From assembly GCF_028858725.1 (NCBI RefSeq), contig NC_084761.1, positions 20,490,501 through 20,554,500 on the forward strand: 64,000 nt of DNA, read 5' to 3'. The notes beneath the pieces were generated by a model that was given only the letters and a program-made list of their open reading frames with translations, was not told the origin of the DNA and did no database searches. The stretch is from Colius striatus (taxonomy: Eukaryota; Chordata; Aves; Coliiformes; Coliidae). Positions 50,812 to 61,240 of this stretch are shown in pieces. The position numbers and the translations under genes were made by a program. Each line of letters opens with the position of its first letter. The stretch's first letter is position 1.

Positions 50812-50924
50812 TTGGGTCTGGTTTTGGAGGCGCTGGCCCCCAGGCTGTGGGGGGCAGGCCAAGGATGCTCGCCCTCTGCCCGGCCACCGGGATCAATCAT
50901 TCACCCGGCAGTGGCCACGACCTC

Positions 50925-50932
50925 CATATAAA
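50925..50932 (+). promoter_or_regulatory. GC: TATA box of GC
   Basis: CATATAAA lies 59-66 bases upstream of the GC start codon, which predicts transcription starting around 50955-50960 and a 5' UTR of roughly 30-35 bases. A focused TATA promoter fits a highly expressed, tissue-specific liver gene. Confidence 0.75.
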
Positions 50933-50990
50933 CACAGGGATGTGTTTCCCTGCGCCGCTTTTCAGCAGGACGAGGGAAACCAGCCCCAAC

Positions 50991-51051
50991 ATGAGGGCAG
51001 CTCTGGCCCTGCTGCTGCTGCTGCTAGCCACCGCGCGTGCCGAGCACCGAG
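50991..51051 (+). CDS. GC: GC coding exon 1 (signal peptide)
   Basis: Encodes residues 1-20 plus one base. The leucine-rich core and ATARA|EHR form a standard signal peptide. The donor is GAG|GTAAGG. This ATG is the first after the TATA box in the required frame. Confidence 0.95.
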
Positions 51052-54000
51052 GTAAGGGCATTTCTCACACACCTGGAGCTTTGCTCTCCAAGGGCTGGGA
51101 TCCGGCAGCTCCAGCGGTTTTCTGCGACCTCCCCTCTCCCCAGCCCATCAGCAGACTTCTGTGCTGGAATCAGAGAGGAAAGGGAAGGCAGGGAGTGATG
51201 TTTAGGTACCTGGGATGTCCCTTTTGGGGGAGATGGAAGAGTCTGGGCTGGGGTTGGGAGCAGAGGGAGGAGAGGAGAGGAGAGGAGAGGAGAGGAGAGG
51301 AGAGGAGAGGAGAGGAGAGGAGAGGAGAGGAGAGGAGAGGAGAGGAGAGGAGAGGAGAGGAGAGGAGAGGAGAGGATTGCAGGGCCTGGGTTCTTCACTT
51401 TGCTAGGGGAAATGAGATGTTCTAACACTCATCACAAGCACTGTTTCACTGTAAAACTCACCCCTCAGATGGATACAATGCTCTGTGCCATCTGCAGGGC
51501 ATCATCCACCTGCCGAAAAATCCCCTCAAAACTTCCTTCTCCCATATCACTTCAAGGAAATGAGAAGAAAGGCAACCAGTTGGCAGTTAAAATGGGATCA
51601 ACAACCACTGCTCCTGCGAGCAGAGTTGCCCATCACTGAGGCTTCTCTCTTTTTTCATGTGCCACCAGCCTTGCAAAAACCCCCTTCACCCTTTTCTTTC
51701 CCACCAAAGCAATATGACCTTCAGTGTAACACCACTTAACCCTTGGGTTTTGGGGAGGTGGCCCTCCTAGGCACTGTAGTACCAGTAAATACTGCTATCA
51801 GTATTTACCCTGCTGGTACCAAAGTCTAACCAGTCTGGTTTGGAGCAAAAATCAATAGCCTTTCTCAGTCAGAGAGTCACTGGCAATGTCCTCACTGCTG
51901 GGCGCTCCTGACTCCCATTGCCCTGTCTCTCAATCCTTACGGTCTCTAAACCCTGCCAAGGAAACCACCACCACAGAAATGGCCACTTGGACAAGGGGCA
52001 AGGGCACCTCATGCAGGTTTCCCCCTGCCCCTTGGACTGCTGGGACAGCAATCTGGCTGCCAGAGGGGCTTCTCTGAGGCCAGCAGCACTTCAGCAGCCA
52101 TGGCCAGTCTGCACCGGAGGCACTCAAGGCCCAAATCCTGCTCACAAATCCTCCTTCTGTGCTTACAGGTAGAGCTTATGTGCGGGACAAAGTCTGCCAG
52201 GAGTTCCAGACCCTGGGGAAGGAGGACTTCCGGACCCTGTAGGTACCTCTCCCAACATTTGCCCTCCCAGGATGCTCAGCACCAAAGCCAAGGCCAAAAC
52301 AATACCAGTGGTCTTAGAAAAGGGAAGATTGATTCACTCCCTGCAAATGGGGACACCTGTAGCTCTTACCAGGAGAAAAGTTTGCTTTGTTGAACTTAAA
52401 ACCAATGAGGTGACTAAATAATTAGGAATTCTAACATAGCTGGCTCATGATCCCCTGGAAAGGGCAGCCCCAGCCTGAGGCCTGCTCTGGGTCTTTCCCA
52501 TCTGTTTTCCAAGGAATGCGCTGCTAGCTCCTGCCGTGCTGCAGCTGCTCCTCTCTGGCTGACGGTGTTAAACCCAGTGTTGACAGAATGATGCTGCAAT
52601 GTCAGTTTTGGTTTTGAGAGAGAGAAATGTGCCGCCAGCTCATCCTCTCCTTGCTCTCTGCTCCCAGAACCCTCATCGCCAACAGCAGGAAGTTCTCCAA
52701 CGCCACCTTCAAGGAGATCAGCCACCTCGTCCAGGAAATCGTCTCCCTGGCTGACACCTGCTGTGCCGATGGTGCCGACCCCTCCTGCTATGATGCTGGG
52801 GTGAGGCCGATTGAAGCCCAGCGACAGACCCCATTGCCAGGAGTGGGCTGGGGTGGCCCCTGGCACGTAACCTGCCCTCCTTCCTGCAGTCCTCAGCTCT
52901 GTCGGCCAAATCATGCAGCGTGGACTCGCCATTCCCGGCTCACCCCGGCACGGCCGGCTGCTGCGCCCAGGAGGGGCTGGAGCAGAAGCTGTGCCTGGCT
53001 GCCCTTCGCCACCCGCCCCAGCACCTGCCCCGCTACCTCCAACCCTCCAACGAGGAGCTCTGCCAGGCCTTCAAGAAGGACCCCAAGGACTTTGCAGACA
53101 GGTAAGCCAGGCTGGGAGCAGCCCTTGGTCTCACCGATAACACCCAGTTCAGTTGGCAGTAGTCAACATCGGGTGCCCACCAACCAAACCTCTCTGTCTC
53201 ACCGCTCTGCTGTTGCTGCTGCAGGTCTTGGTGGCCATGGGGCTACCAGTGCATCAGTAAAAATCATGGTGCTGTGCATTTTCATAGGCCTTAGGATGGG
53301 ATTCTACCAAGGGATGAGGGCTGCTATGGCCTGTGAGAGTGGCTGGCAAAGGGCCACCACCCTGCTCAACGGCTTATTGCAATGAGCCAGCACCACATGG
53401 TGGTACAGCAGCATGGGGTGGTACCTGGAGAAGGCCCCTATCCCTTGACAACCCTCATGCCCCTAAAACCCCACATCTCCTGCACCTGAACACGCAGTCC
53501 CGGGGTCCTGGCTGTCCTCAGCTTGCCTCTGCCACAGGTTTCTGCACGAGTATGCCAGCAGCTACAGCCAAGCCCCCCTGCCCGTGCTTCTGGGCTCCAC
53601 CAGGAGCTTCCTCTCCATGGTCTCTACATGCTGCATCTCTCCTGCGCCCACTGCCTGCTTCCTGAAGGAGGTGAGGCCCTTTGGGCCACCAGGCTTGTCC
53701 CCATCCCCGCTCCCCAGGGAGCCAGGCGATGACCATGCTGATGGCCCAAGGAGAGATGGCTGGGAAAGGCTGGCATTTCCCTTGGAGGACACCTCCATCT
53801 TTTCTGTGGCAGAAACTGGAAAGGAAGAGCCTCTCTCTTCTCACCCTGATGTCAAACCGGGTTTGCACTCGCCTCACAGAATTTGGGAAGGACAAAGTCA
53901 CCTCCAGGTAAGCGGGGAGGTGGCCTTTTCTCTCCTTGCACACAGGTCCTGCTGAGAGCAAGTTCCTATTTCCAGCAGTGGATGCTGCTCGCAGACAGTG

Positions 54001-55718
54001 TTCACAGAGACACATTTTAATTAAGATGTAAAAATGCAGGTAGTGTGGAAACGCTCTGTGTATAGTGGAGGCATGGAGCGAGCCCACAGCTACCTGTCAT
54101 CTCCCTCTACACCCCTATGTGTCAGAACCTGCTGTTAATAGGGGAAGAGGGAGCTGAGCTCCCTAAGCCCCTCGTGCCTGTCCAGCTACCTCACCTCGCT
54201 TGCTCAGAAGATGCCCAGTGCCTCCTTCGAGGACCTTTTCCCCCTGGCAGAAGGTGCTGCCGAGGTGTTTTCCCAGTGCTGTGACTCAGTGGATGAGGAC
54301 TGCATGCAAAAGAAGGTAGAGGGGGGCCAGGAACCCACCCTAAACCCACATCCCAAGTCACAGCAGGGTCTGAGGGATAGAACCACTCTGTGGTGAGGGG
54401 GTCCACAGCCTAACCAGCCCTGGCAGGACACCTTCTGCTCCCTGCTTCGCAGTTATCAGAGCACACGGCCAAAGTCTGCAACACGCTGTCGGCCCAAGAC
54501 AAAAGGTTTGCTGACTGCTGCAAGGGCAAAAACCTGATGCAAAACTACTTCTGCATCTCAGCCTTGCCCCCAGCCACTGTCCCGAAACTGCCTGAGGTAC
54601 AGAAGCCGACCAACAAGCAGCTATGTGGGGAGGAGGGGCCTCGTTACACCAAGAGGTGAGTGGCGCCTGAATTACCCACCCTTCTTTCTCCCCTCATCTT
54701 CATTCTATGGTTTCAGTATCATTAGGATAACTGAGGGAGCATCGTCTCTTCCCCTCAGAGGCTGCACACAGGTGCAAACATCAGCCCCCATCCCACCCCA
54801 AGCAGCACTGGGTAATAACAACTCACAGAACGACCCATTTTCCCTGCCACAGGTACCTGTTTGAGCTGGCACGGAGACACACCAGTGTCCCTGATGCCTT
54901 CCTCGGCAAGCTATATGATGCCTCTGAAAAAGTCAGGGAGGAGTGCTGCTCTGCCAAGGATGCCTCTGCCTGCCTAGACAGCAAGGTGAGTAGTAGGGAT
55001 GGCTCAGCCCGCTCTGTTCTCCAGCCCTGTGTCCCCCAAAACCCCTGCAGAGGCTTTTCCTAGCCTGGTGACAGCCATCCTCTGCCACCAGCGCCAGCAG
55101 ATGGGGGAAGAGCTGCCTCCCTTCCTGGAAAAGGCCAACGAGCTCTGTGGGCTGTACACTCAGTTAAATTTCCTTGACTTCAAGAAGAGGTAAGCTTTTG
55201 CTCTGCCCTCAAACTGGATCAGTGGATGCAATCACAATTTGGCTGAAAGTTTGAGGATGCACAAATGGAGGTGACAGTTTTGAGCCTACATAGCAGCAAA
55301 ATACAGGGAAGCACATCACACACCCCTCGTGGGGCATACAGCCCTGCTCCCACTGCCATTCATCCATGCTCTTACCCCTCAAAAACATTTCCATGTGGGT
55401 ATTTAATGTGTCTGGGTCCCCACTAAAGCCTCTGGTCCACTCGTCGCAGGCTGCGGGAGAGCTTGATGCCGACAGTGCCCAAGGGCAGCCCTGAGCTGCT
55501 GGGGCAGCTGGTGGAACAGCGAGCTGACTTCGCCTCCACCTGCTGCCCCCCCAACTCGCCCCCGCTCTACTGCTCCTCCAAGGTAAAGCCATCCCCTCCC
55601 CCCCACCACGATGTGGGCAGCCCGTGCCCAGCGCTGCCTCTCAGCTCTTTCCTCCCTTTTGCAGGTGAGCTCAGAGCTGGCCAAGGCGTGTGGTGGCAAG
55701 TCCTGCCTGCTGGGCTAG
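50991..55718 (+). CDS. GC: Vitamin D-binding protein (group-specific component), 12 coding exons
   Basis: This secreted plasma protein, made mainly in liver in known vertebrates, carries vitamin D sterols and binds monomeric actin. The coding exons sum to 1455 nt (484 residues); lengths are 61, 70, 133, 212, 133, 95, 130, 203, 133, 98, 133 and 54 nt, close to the albumin-family pattern. All introns are GT/AG and the frame is intact. The signal peptide is MRAALALLLLLLATARA, with cleavage before EHRG. The three-domain albumin fold shows in Cys-Cys pairs at 75/76, 112/113, 190/191, 266/267, 300/301, 377/378 and 454/455, with a short third domain as is usual for GC. A sequon NAT lies at residue 55. 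It closely resembles chicken GC from memory, including SNATFKEISHLVQEIVSLA and FLHEYASSYSQAPLPVL. The gene spans only about 5 kb. Confidence 0.97.
51271..51375 (+). repeat. (AGAGG)n microsatellite in GC intron 1
   Basis: Twenty-one uninterrupted AGAGG units, all purine on the plus strand, with a short imperfect lead-in from about 51264. It lies 220 bases after GC exon 1. Its purity suggests a length-variable locus, and the purine/pyrimidine mirror character can form a triplex. Confidence 0.98.
52169..52238 (+). CDS. GC: GC coding exon 2
   Basis: Acceptor TTACAG|GTAGAG. Encodes GRAYVRDKVCQEFQTLGKED then FRT and two bases of Leu44. The donor is CT|GTAGGT. An overlapping GT four bases downstream would bring an in-frame TAG, so the upstream donor is the one that fits exon 3. 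Confidence 0.94.
52668..52800 (+). CDS. GC: GC coding exon 3
   Basis: A 133-nt exon, acceptor CTCCCAG|AACC, donor GGG|GTGAGG. Encodes residues 44-88, with the NAT sequon and the first Cys-Cys pair (TCCADGAD). Confidence 0.96.
52890..53101 (+). CDS. GC: GC coding exon 4
   Basis: A 212-nt exon, the same size as albumin exon 4. Encodes residues 89-158, including GTAGCCAQEGLEQKLCLAAL and the end DPKDFADR. Donor ACAG|GTAAGC. Confidence 0.96.
53538..53670 (+). CDS. GC: GC coding exon 5
   Basis: A 133-nt exon, acceptor GCCACAG|G. Encodes residues 159-203, with SMVSTCCISPAPTACFLKE closing domain I. Donor GAG|GTGAGG. Confidence 0.96.
53813..53907 (+). CDS. GC: GC coding exon 6
   Basis: A 95-nt exon, acceptor TGTGGCAG|AAACTGG. 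Encodes KLERKSLSLLTLMSNRV and on to KDKVTS. Donor CCAG|GTAAGC. Confidence 0.95.
54186..54315 (+). CDS. GC: GC coding exon 7
   Basis: A 130-nt exon, the same size as albumin exon 7, acceptor TGTCCAG|C. Encodes residues 235-278, with FSQCCDSVDEDCMQKK. Donor AAG|GTAGAG. Confidence 0.95.
54453..54655 (+). CDS. GC: GC coding exon 8
   Basis: A 203-nt exon, acceptor TTCGCAG|TTATC. Encodes residues 279-345, with DCCKGKNLMQNYFC and KPTNKQLCGEEG. Donor AGAG|GTGAGT. Confidence 0.95.
54853..54985 (+). CDS. GC: GC coding exon 9
   Basis: A 133-nt exon, acceptor GCCACAG|G. Encodes RYLFELARRHTSVPDAFLGK, a classic albumin-family motif, and EECCSAKDASACLDSK. Donor AAG|GTGAGT. Confidence 0.96.
55092..55189 (+). 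CDS. GC: GC coding exon 10
   Basis: A 98-nt exon, the same size as albumin exon 10, acceptor CCACCAG|CGCC. Encodes residues 391-422, with FLEKANELCGLYTQLNFLDF at the start of domain III, the part linked to actin binding in known GC. Donor AGAG|GTAAGC. Confidence 0.95.
55450..55582 (+). CDS. GC: GC coding exon 11
   Basis: A 133-nt exon, acceptor TCGCAG|GC. Encodes residues 423-467, including LVEQRADFASTCCPPNSPPL. Donor AAG|GTAAAG. Confidence 0.95.
55665..55718 (+). CDS. GC: GC coding exon 12 (C-terminus)
   Basis: Acceptor TTTTGCAG|GTGAGC. Encodes VSSELAKACGGKSCLLG and TAG. The exon runs nine bases past the stop to a donor at 55727 (CAGAG|GTGAGC), so the 3' UTR is split, as in other albumin-family genes. 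Confidence 0.94.
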   Translation: MSSELAKACGGKSCLLG

Positions 55719-55981
55719 TGCCCAGAGGTGAGCGACCAGGGTGGGGGTCCGGCACAGTGGCAGTGGGGACCCCTTCTCCATCATGCACCGATGGAGGGGG
55801 GAGTTGTGGGGCTGGGGAAAGGGGTGGTGGCTGCACGCCCAGGGCTGAGCTCTGTGGGGCACGCAGGAAAGCGGGACATCGGAAGGGAGCAGGAGGGAGC
55901 TGGGCTAGAGGATGCTGGGCAGATGGCTGCTTGGCCTTGAACTGGACAGCAAGGTGCCACTGAGACCCTGGCTCCCTGCAG

Positions 55982-56028
55982 CATACCGATGTATTCCTGC
56001 AGCTGCAATAAAGACTTAAAAATGCACC
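55982..56028 (+). other. GC: GC last exon, non-coding 3' UTR
   Basis: Acceptor CTCCCTGCAG|CATACC. A short exon with a poly(A) signal. The end at about 56028 is estimated from the usual 10-20 base spacing after AATAAA. Confidence 0.8.
56007..56012 (+). terminator. GC: GC poly(A) signal
   Basis: Canonical AATAAA, 26 bases into the last exon, in line with the short GC 3' UTR. Confidence 0.9.
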
Positions 56029-57737
56029 CTAGGTGCTGCTGCAAAGGCTTTCTGTACCCCTGGGGTGGTGGGGGGCTGGGAAGGGGCATGGCCCCAGCTC
56101 TGTAGGCAGGAGGAGCAGGTCTCAGCTCTAGTCATGGGAGCTAATGGTCTAAAAAATTAAGCAAGAGCACCAAAAATTCTCATTAAGTGCCCCCAAAGGT
56201 GGCTCTCTGTGGGTATTTGGATATTCAGCCAGCTGGAGGCACAAGCCGGTCAGCCAAGGCAGCGCCTCTGGGCACCCCTGCAGCCCCAATTTCCCTGCTT
56301 CCTTCCCCAAACTCACTCCCCTGCCCATAAGAGAGCCCCACAGCCTCCTGCCAGCTGAGCCTGGCCAAGCACTGGCTGAATGCTGGGGGCTGCAGGCAAA
56401 CCAGCCCTGCAGAGGGAGACAGGAGGATGGAAAACCCATCTGGGAAAGTGACACGAAACCCCCCTGCAAGCCCAGATTTGGCAGCTGTTACAGGAGAACA
56501 AGATTCAAATGTACTAAGGAAATCAGGTAATGATACTTGGACACACAGAACTGTGCTGTGCAAAGACAGACTGCAACTGAAACCAGACTGTGCTGCAGCA
56601 GTAAAACACAAATGAGCTGAAGCAATGGTCGAAGGAAAGTGATAAATCAATGAAAGGGACAATGATCTTACCAATGGGGCAGAGGGACCCCATCCAAAAA
56701 GAGTGAACTCTGCAAGAGGCAGAAAATTCACATGCAGTATTGGGGGAAATCCGTTTACAGCTAATTAAGGCCCCAGAGTAGTTACTTGGAGGACAACATT
56801 GGCAGTCAAGAGTTGCCACACTCACCAGACCCAACCTTAGGCAAAACAAAGAAGAATCCCCCATTCATGTTGGCTCCTCTCTACCAGGGAGCACCAGGAG
56901 CCCACAAGTCTCTGCTCAGTTCCCCCACCCTGTGAGAGCTGTGGCAGATTTGTCTGGCACAGTGCAGAGTGGGCAGTGTGCCCTGGGCTGCAGCAGGTCC
57001 GTCCCTGCCACAGGACCTCCAGCAGCTGCAGCACTGACAACTTACTCTCTGGAAAGGTGGGGTGATCAGCAAAGACTGTCCTCCTTCCTCTCGCCCTCAG
57101 AGCCTGTAGTGGGTGCTGACGGCACTCTAGAGCTGCCGTTTTTGCTCAAACCATTTCCTAACAAATGCATTGTCTGGATGCTGAGCCTGATCCTGCCCTA
57201 CTCCCAAACCCTAGGGAGCAGCAGCAGCATCTCCTCGGGGGAAGGAGGCGAGGGGCACACACAGAGGCTGCAGAAAGTGACAGGACATCATTATTTTGGA
57301 GGACAGAACTAGAAAGAAAGGACAACTTGTTTTTTCTGTGCAAGGCAGTTGTTCCTGGGCAAAAAAACCACCCCTTTCTCTGCATCAGCACCCAGGTGTG
57401 GGACACACTCTCAGAGCTACCACTAGAAGATGTAATTTTTGACACACAACCCACAGTGCAGTTGGCACTAGCCTGGGGCTGGGCCCTGTTGCGTGGCAGC
57501 AGCAAACTCACTGACACCAGTACACCAGTTCCCCCCACCCACCACCATAGTACATCATGGTTTTGGTATTTACTTTCCAAAATAACTAACAGCTGCTTTT
57601 TATCCCCCTCTCTTGCGATGAGATACCCACATCTCGTGCACATCCTTGGCATTGATGGCAAGCCCTCACCCTCCTTGCTCTGTCATATCTATGTGGTTGT
57701 GTTTCCATTTCAACTTTTGGCTCTAGGTGGTATAATA
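56029..57737. other. Intergenic DNA downstream of GC
   Basis: About 1.7 kb without a recognised exon or repeat. Open frames of up to 203 codons (57165-57776) are mixed-composition frames with no domain, one of them running into the CR1 copy. Confidence 0.5.
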
Positions 57738-58418
57738 AAATCACAAAATCCCAGAATGTTTGGAAGGGACCCCTAGAGATTGTCCAGTTAAACCCTCCTG
57801 CTAAAGCAGGTTCATCTCAATCAGGTCACACAGGAACACATCCAGGTGGGTTTGGAAGCCTCCAGAGAAGGAGACTCCACAACCTCCCTCCATAGCCTGT
57901 TCCATTGCTTCCTCACCCTCACAGTAAACTTTTTCCTTGTGTTTGAGTGGAACATTCTGTGTTCCAGTTTATGTTTATTATCCCTTGTCCTGTCACTGGA
58001 CACTACAGAAAAAAGTGTCACCCCATCCTCTTGACATCCACCCTTTAGGTACTTGTAAGTGTTGATGATGTCTCCCCCCAAGTCTTCTCCAGGCTAAACA
58101 GCCCAAGGTCCCACAGCCTTTCCTTGTAAGAAAGATATTCCAGAACCTCCCTTAACCTGCTGGCTACACTCTTCTTGATGCATCCCAGGATGCCATTGGC
58201 CTTCTGGGCCACAAGGGCACATTGCTGGCTCATGTTTAGTTTATTATCAATCAGGACTCCCAGGTCTCTCTCTGCAGAGCTGCTCTCCAGCAGGTCAATC
58301 CCCAGCCTGTACTGGTGCATGGGGTTGTTCCTTCCCAGATGCAGGACTCTGCACTTGCCATTGTTGAACCTCATGAGGTTCCTCTCTGCCCAACTCTCAA
58401 GCTGGTCAGGATCTCAGC
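57738..58418 (-). mobile_element. CR1 LINE, 5'-truncated, minus strand
   Basis: The left end is the complement of a CR1 3' terminus (AATCACAAAATCCCAGAATG). To the right come ORF2 C-terminal words on the minus strand: [40 protein letters not shown] and [15 protein letters not shown]. The middle, around 58080-58150, lacks the [14 protein letters not shown] segment present in the other copies, so there is a small internal deletion. Confidence 0.94.
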
Positions 58419-60949
58419 AGCAGCTCCAAGCACCAGGCACCATCCAGGTCCTGGCCAGCCCAAGGGCTCTTTCCCACCACTCCCATAAGGAGGTTTAGTC
58501 TCCATCAGGCACGAGGTGTTAGTGGCCAGCCTGAGCTTTCACTCCCTTCCAGTGTCAAATTCAGGATGCATGTAGTAAGGGCTCACAGTGACCTTCTGGA
58601 TTTCCAAGAAAAACTAGAGAAATACCATTAAGGCAGCCAGGAACATCTCTGCCATGTGCCTGTTTCTAGGAAATGTGCTGATAGATGTAAAACAAAAAAG
58701 AAACTAAACCAGCGGTGGTTATTAGCATTGCAGCTTTCTGGGTGAGACGTGTGCCCTGCAACACCACAGGGGTATTTCCTAACACCAAAAGCCTGGGCAC
58801 TCTGGAGAGAGCAGGAAATCAAGCCCAGGCTCTCTCTGGAGCAGCCTGTATCCCTCACCCCTTCACACCCGCAGCACACAACTTCTGGTGAAATGGTTGC
58901 TCTACGCATTTCCAGGAGCGGGCATCTGCTTGGCTGTCGGGGGCTTAAAAACCCCAAAGCTCTATTGTCAATCAGCAGGTGGAGCTGAAGGGCATAAGGA
59001 TGTTGGGCTGTTTGCTACTCCTTCACTTGCAAATGCACCCACCCAAGCCCCACAGCCTCGACTGCAGGTTCCCCTCGGCCCCACAGTGGGTACAATGCTG
59101 CTGAACCCCATAACACACGTTCAAGGGGATGCCTTGAAACCCCACACAGACATAGCAAAGGTAAACCAAAAAGACAGTCCATGGCCTCTCCTGGGACCAT
59201 GAGCAGCTTCAGCAGGCACAAAACACTGTGATAGCAATGTCCTGTCTCTGTCCCCACACCAATGTGGTGGCCAGACAGAGCTAGTCTGCCAAAACCCACC
59301 CACACTTGACGCATGTGGACTCTAAAGGCACAGGAGGAAATGCTGCCTGCCTTGGCAGGAGGCTTCAGAGCAATGCATGTGCTCTGCCCTCAGGATTTAT
59401 TTACTGAGCATATTTATTAACCATTGGTGTTTGGGCTCCCATTAGCTTCAATTATGGATGGGAAATCCCAATTCAGCCACATCTTCCTCCCAGCTGAATC
59501 ACCAGGCAAGTGAGCCATTACAGAGATTGCATCCATTATTAAGAATCAATTTAACAATGGGCTACTTCCCTGAAACAGCTCTGGGGCTCTTGCCCACACC
59601 CATCCCAGAGCTGATAATCCCCTCCATCCCACCCTGGCATGAAGGATACATGCCATCTGCTCTGCACCACAAGCTGACCACAGTTGCCTGGGGACCTTCC
59701 AGCTTTTCAGACAGAGGAACTGCATGTTGCTCTGCACACCAGCAGAGAAAAAGCAAAATCAGACAATGCCCTTAGCCCCTGTCCCATCGGGGAAAGCAAA
59801 TCCTTTGCTGGCAGCAGCAGGCACAGGGCCTGGCAAGGGCTCCCGGGAGGGATCAGTGTTACATGAGGCCAATGCGCCTTGTGACAGCAAAGTCTCTGCT
59901 GCTGTCACTGCCTGCGTAGGGCTATTGGGGAGAACAAGAAAAAACAACTCAAAGAATCATCAATTCCAGCAAAACAACAACTTAATTATTAAAACCAGTT
60001 GGCTTCTGCGAAAGCCCAGCCTGGCTGGCACAAGGGCAATGCTGCTGTTAGCTGATGCCACCCAGGAGCACCAGCTCAGCCAGCCACACACCCCCAGGGA
60101 TTCCCACTCAGCCCTCTGCCAACCTGGGCAGAAACCACTTGCTTTCTCCACAGCACTGGGGCTTTTTGTTTTTATTTTGTTTGTTTAGTTTCCTTCCTCC
60201 TGCCCTCAGCACCCCAATGGGCATGAGGCACAGTTGCCTCTGTCCTTTTTATTTTGGCAGCTCTCTAACCCATTTCCAAACACCTGAAAGAAGCCAAAGT
60301 CCTTTTTTTTGATGTTGTTTTTGTTTGGTTTTGTTTTTAAAAAACTATTTTCAGAGCAAGCCTTCCTGGCCTGTCTGTTCACTGCTCTGGCAAACCTCAG
60401 GCAACCTCTGGCATCTTTGTGCCAGGTGGCTGCAAAGCCCACAGCCGCACGTGCCATGAGGTTGGAGCAGGCAAGGCAAAACGAACAGATTGAAAACACT
60501 CCCATAAACCAACAGCTCTGCAGGCAGATACCATTCCCCACCACAGCCACCTCAAGCAAATTGGGTGGCTGGTGAGGCAGCAGTGAAGCAATAGTGCGTG
60601 GCTGGTGCAGCAGCAGGGTGCAAGTAGCATCAATAAAAGCTCCTGAGCAGGGAACGTGGCTGAGATAGGAAAGGTGAACTGCACTGAAAAGTGGTGCCAC
60701 CAAAAAAAACAGCTCCCAACATTCACCTTGTCAGTGCTTGCAGCCCATCTGAGTGATGCCCGGGCTCCTGCAGAAAAGGTGGCTCTGAAGTGCTCATTGA
60801 TTGACATGGACAGGGTGGGGCTTTTTGGTAAAAATTGGAAAAAACCCTCCAATCTTGCCATGGCCAGCACATAGCATTACCCAGCCTTTCAGGGGAATGC
60901 AGGGTGTTTTCTGCATCCCTGCCAGATGCCTAATGTCTAAGACAATTCA
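58419..60949. other. Intergenic DNA between CR1 copies
   Basis: No supported gene. A stretch at 59394-59565 is AT-rich with several liver-factor-like motifs and is treated as a finding. Open frames of up to 165 codons have no family features. Confidence 0.5.
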
Positions 60950-61240
60950 TCATAGAATCATTTTGGTTCTAAAAGACTTTTAAGACCATCGAGTCCAACC
61001 ACTAAACTCACACTACCAAGCCCATCACTAAGCCATGTCCCTCAGCACCTCATCCATGAGGCTTTTAAACGCTTCCAGGGATGGGGACTCCACCACCTTC
61101 CTGGGCAGCCCATGCCAGTGTCCAACAACTCTCTCAGTGAAAAAGTTCTTCCTTATCTCCAATCTAAAACTCTCCATGTGCAAGTCGAGGCCCTTTCCTC
61201 TTGTCCTGTTACTTGTCACTTGTGCTCTTTTCAGTCTCCT
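60950..61240 (-). mobile_element. CR1 LINE 3' end, minus strand
   Basis: Complement of a CR1 3' end: TCATAGAATCATTTTGGTTC, ACCATCGAGTCCAACCACTA, GGGGACTCCACCACCTTCC and CTCAGTGAAAAAGTTCTTCC. It belongs to the same CR1 type as the copy at 48705. 5'-truncated to about 290 bp. Confidence 0.94.

Noticed and set aside
50847-51428. Open frames rich in EERRG (plus strand) and LLSSP (minus strand)
   Set aside because: They are translations of the (AGAGG)n tract in GC intron 1. The plus-strand frame also overlaps GC exon 1 out of frame.
52627-53385. 252-codon plus-strand open frame across GC exons 3 and 4
   Set aside because: It reads through two introns. Only the parts inside the GT/AG-bounded exons match vitamin D-binding protein.
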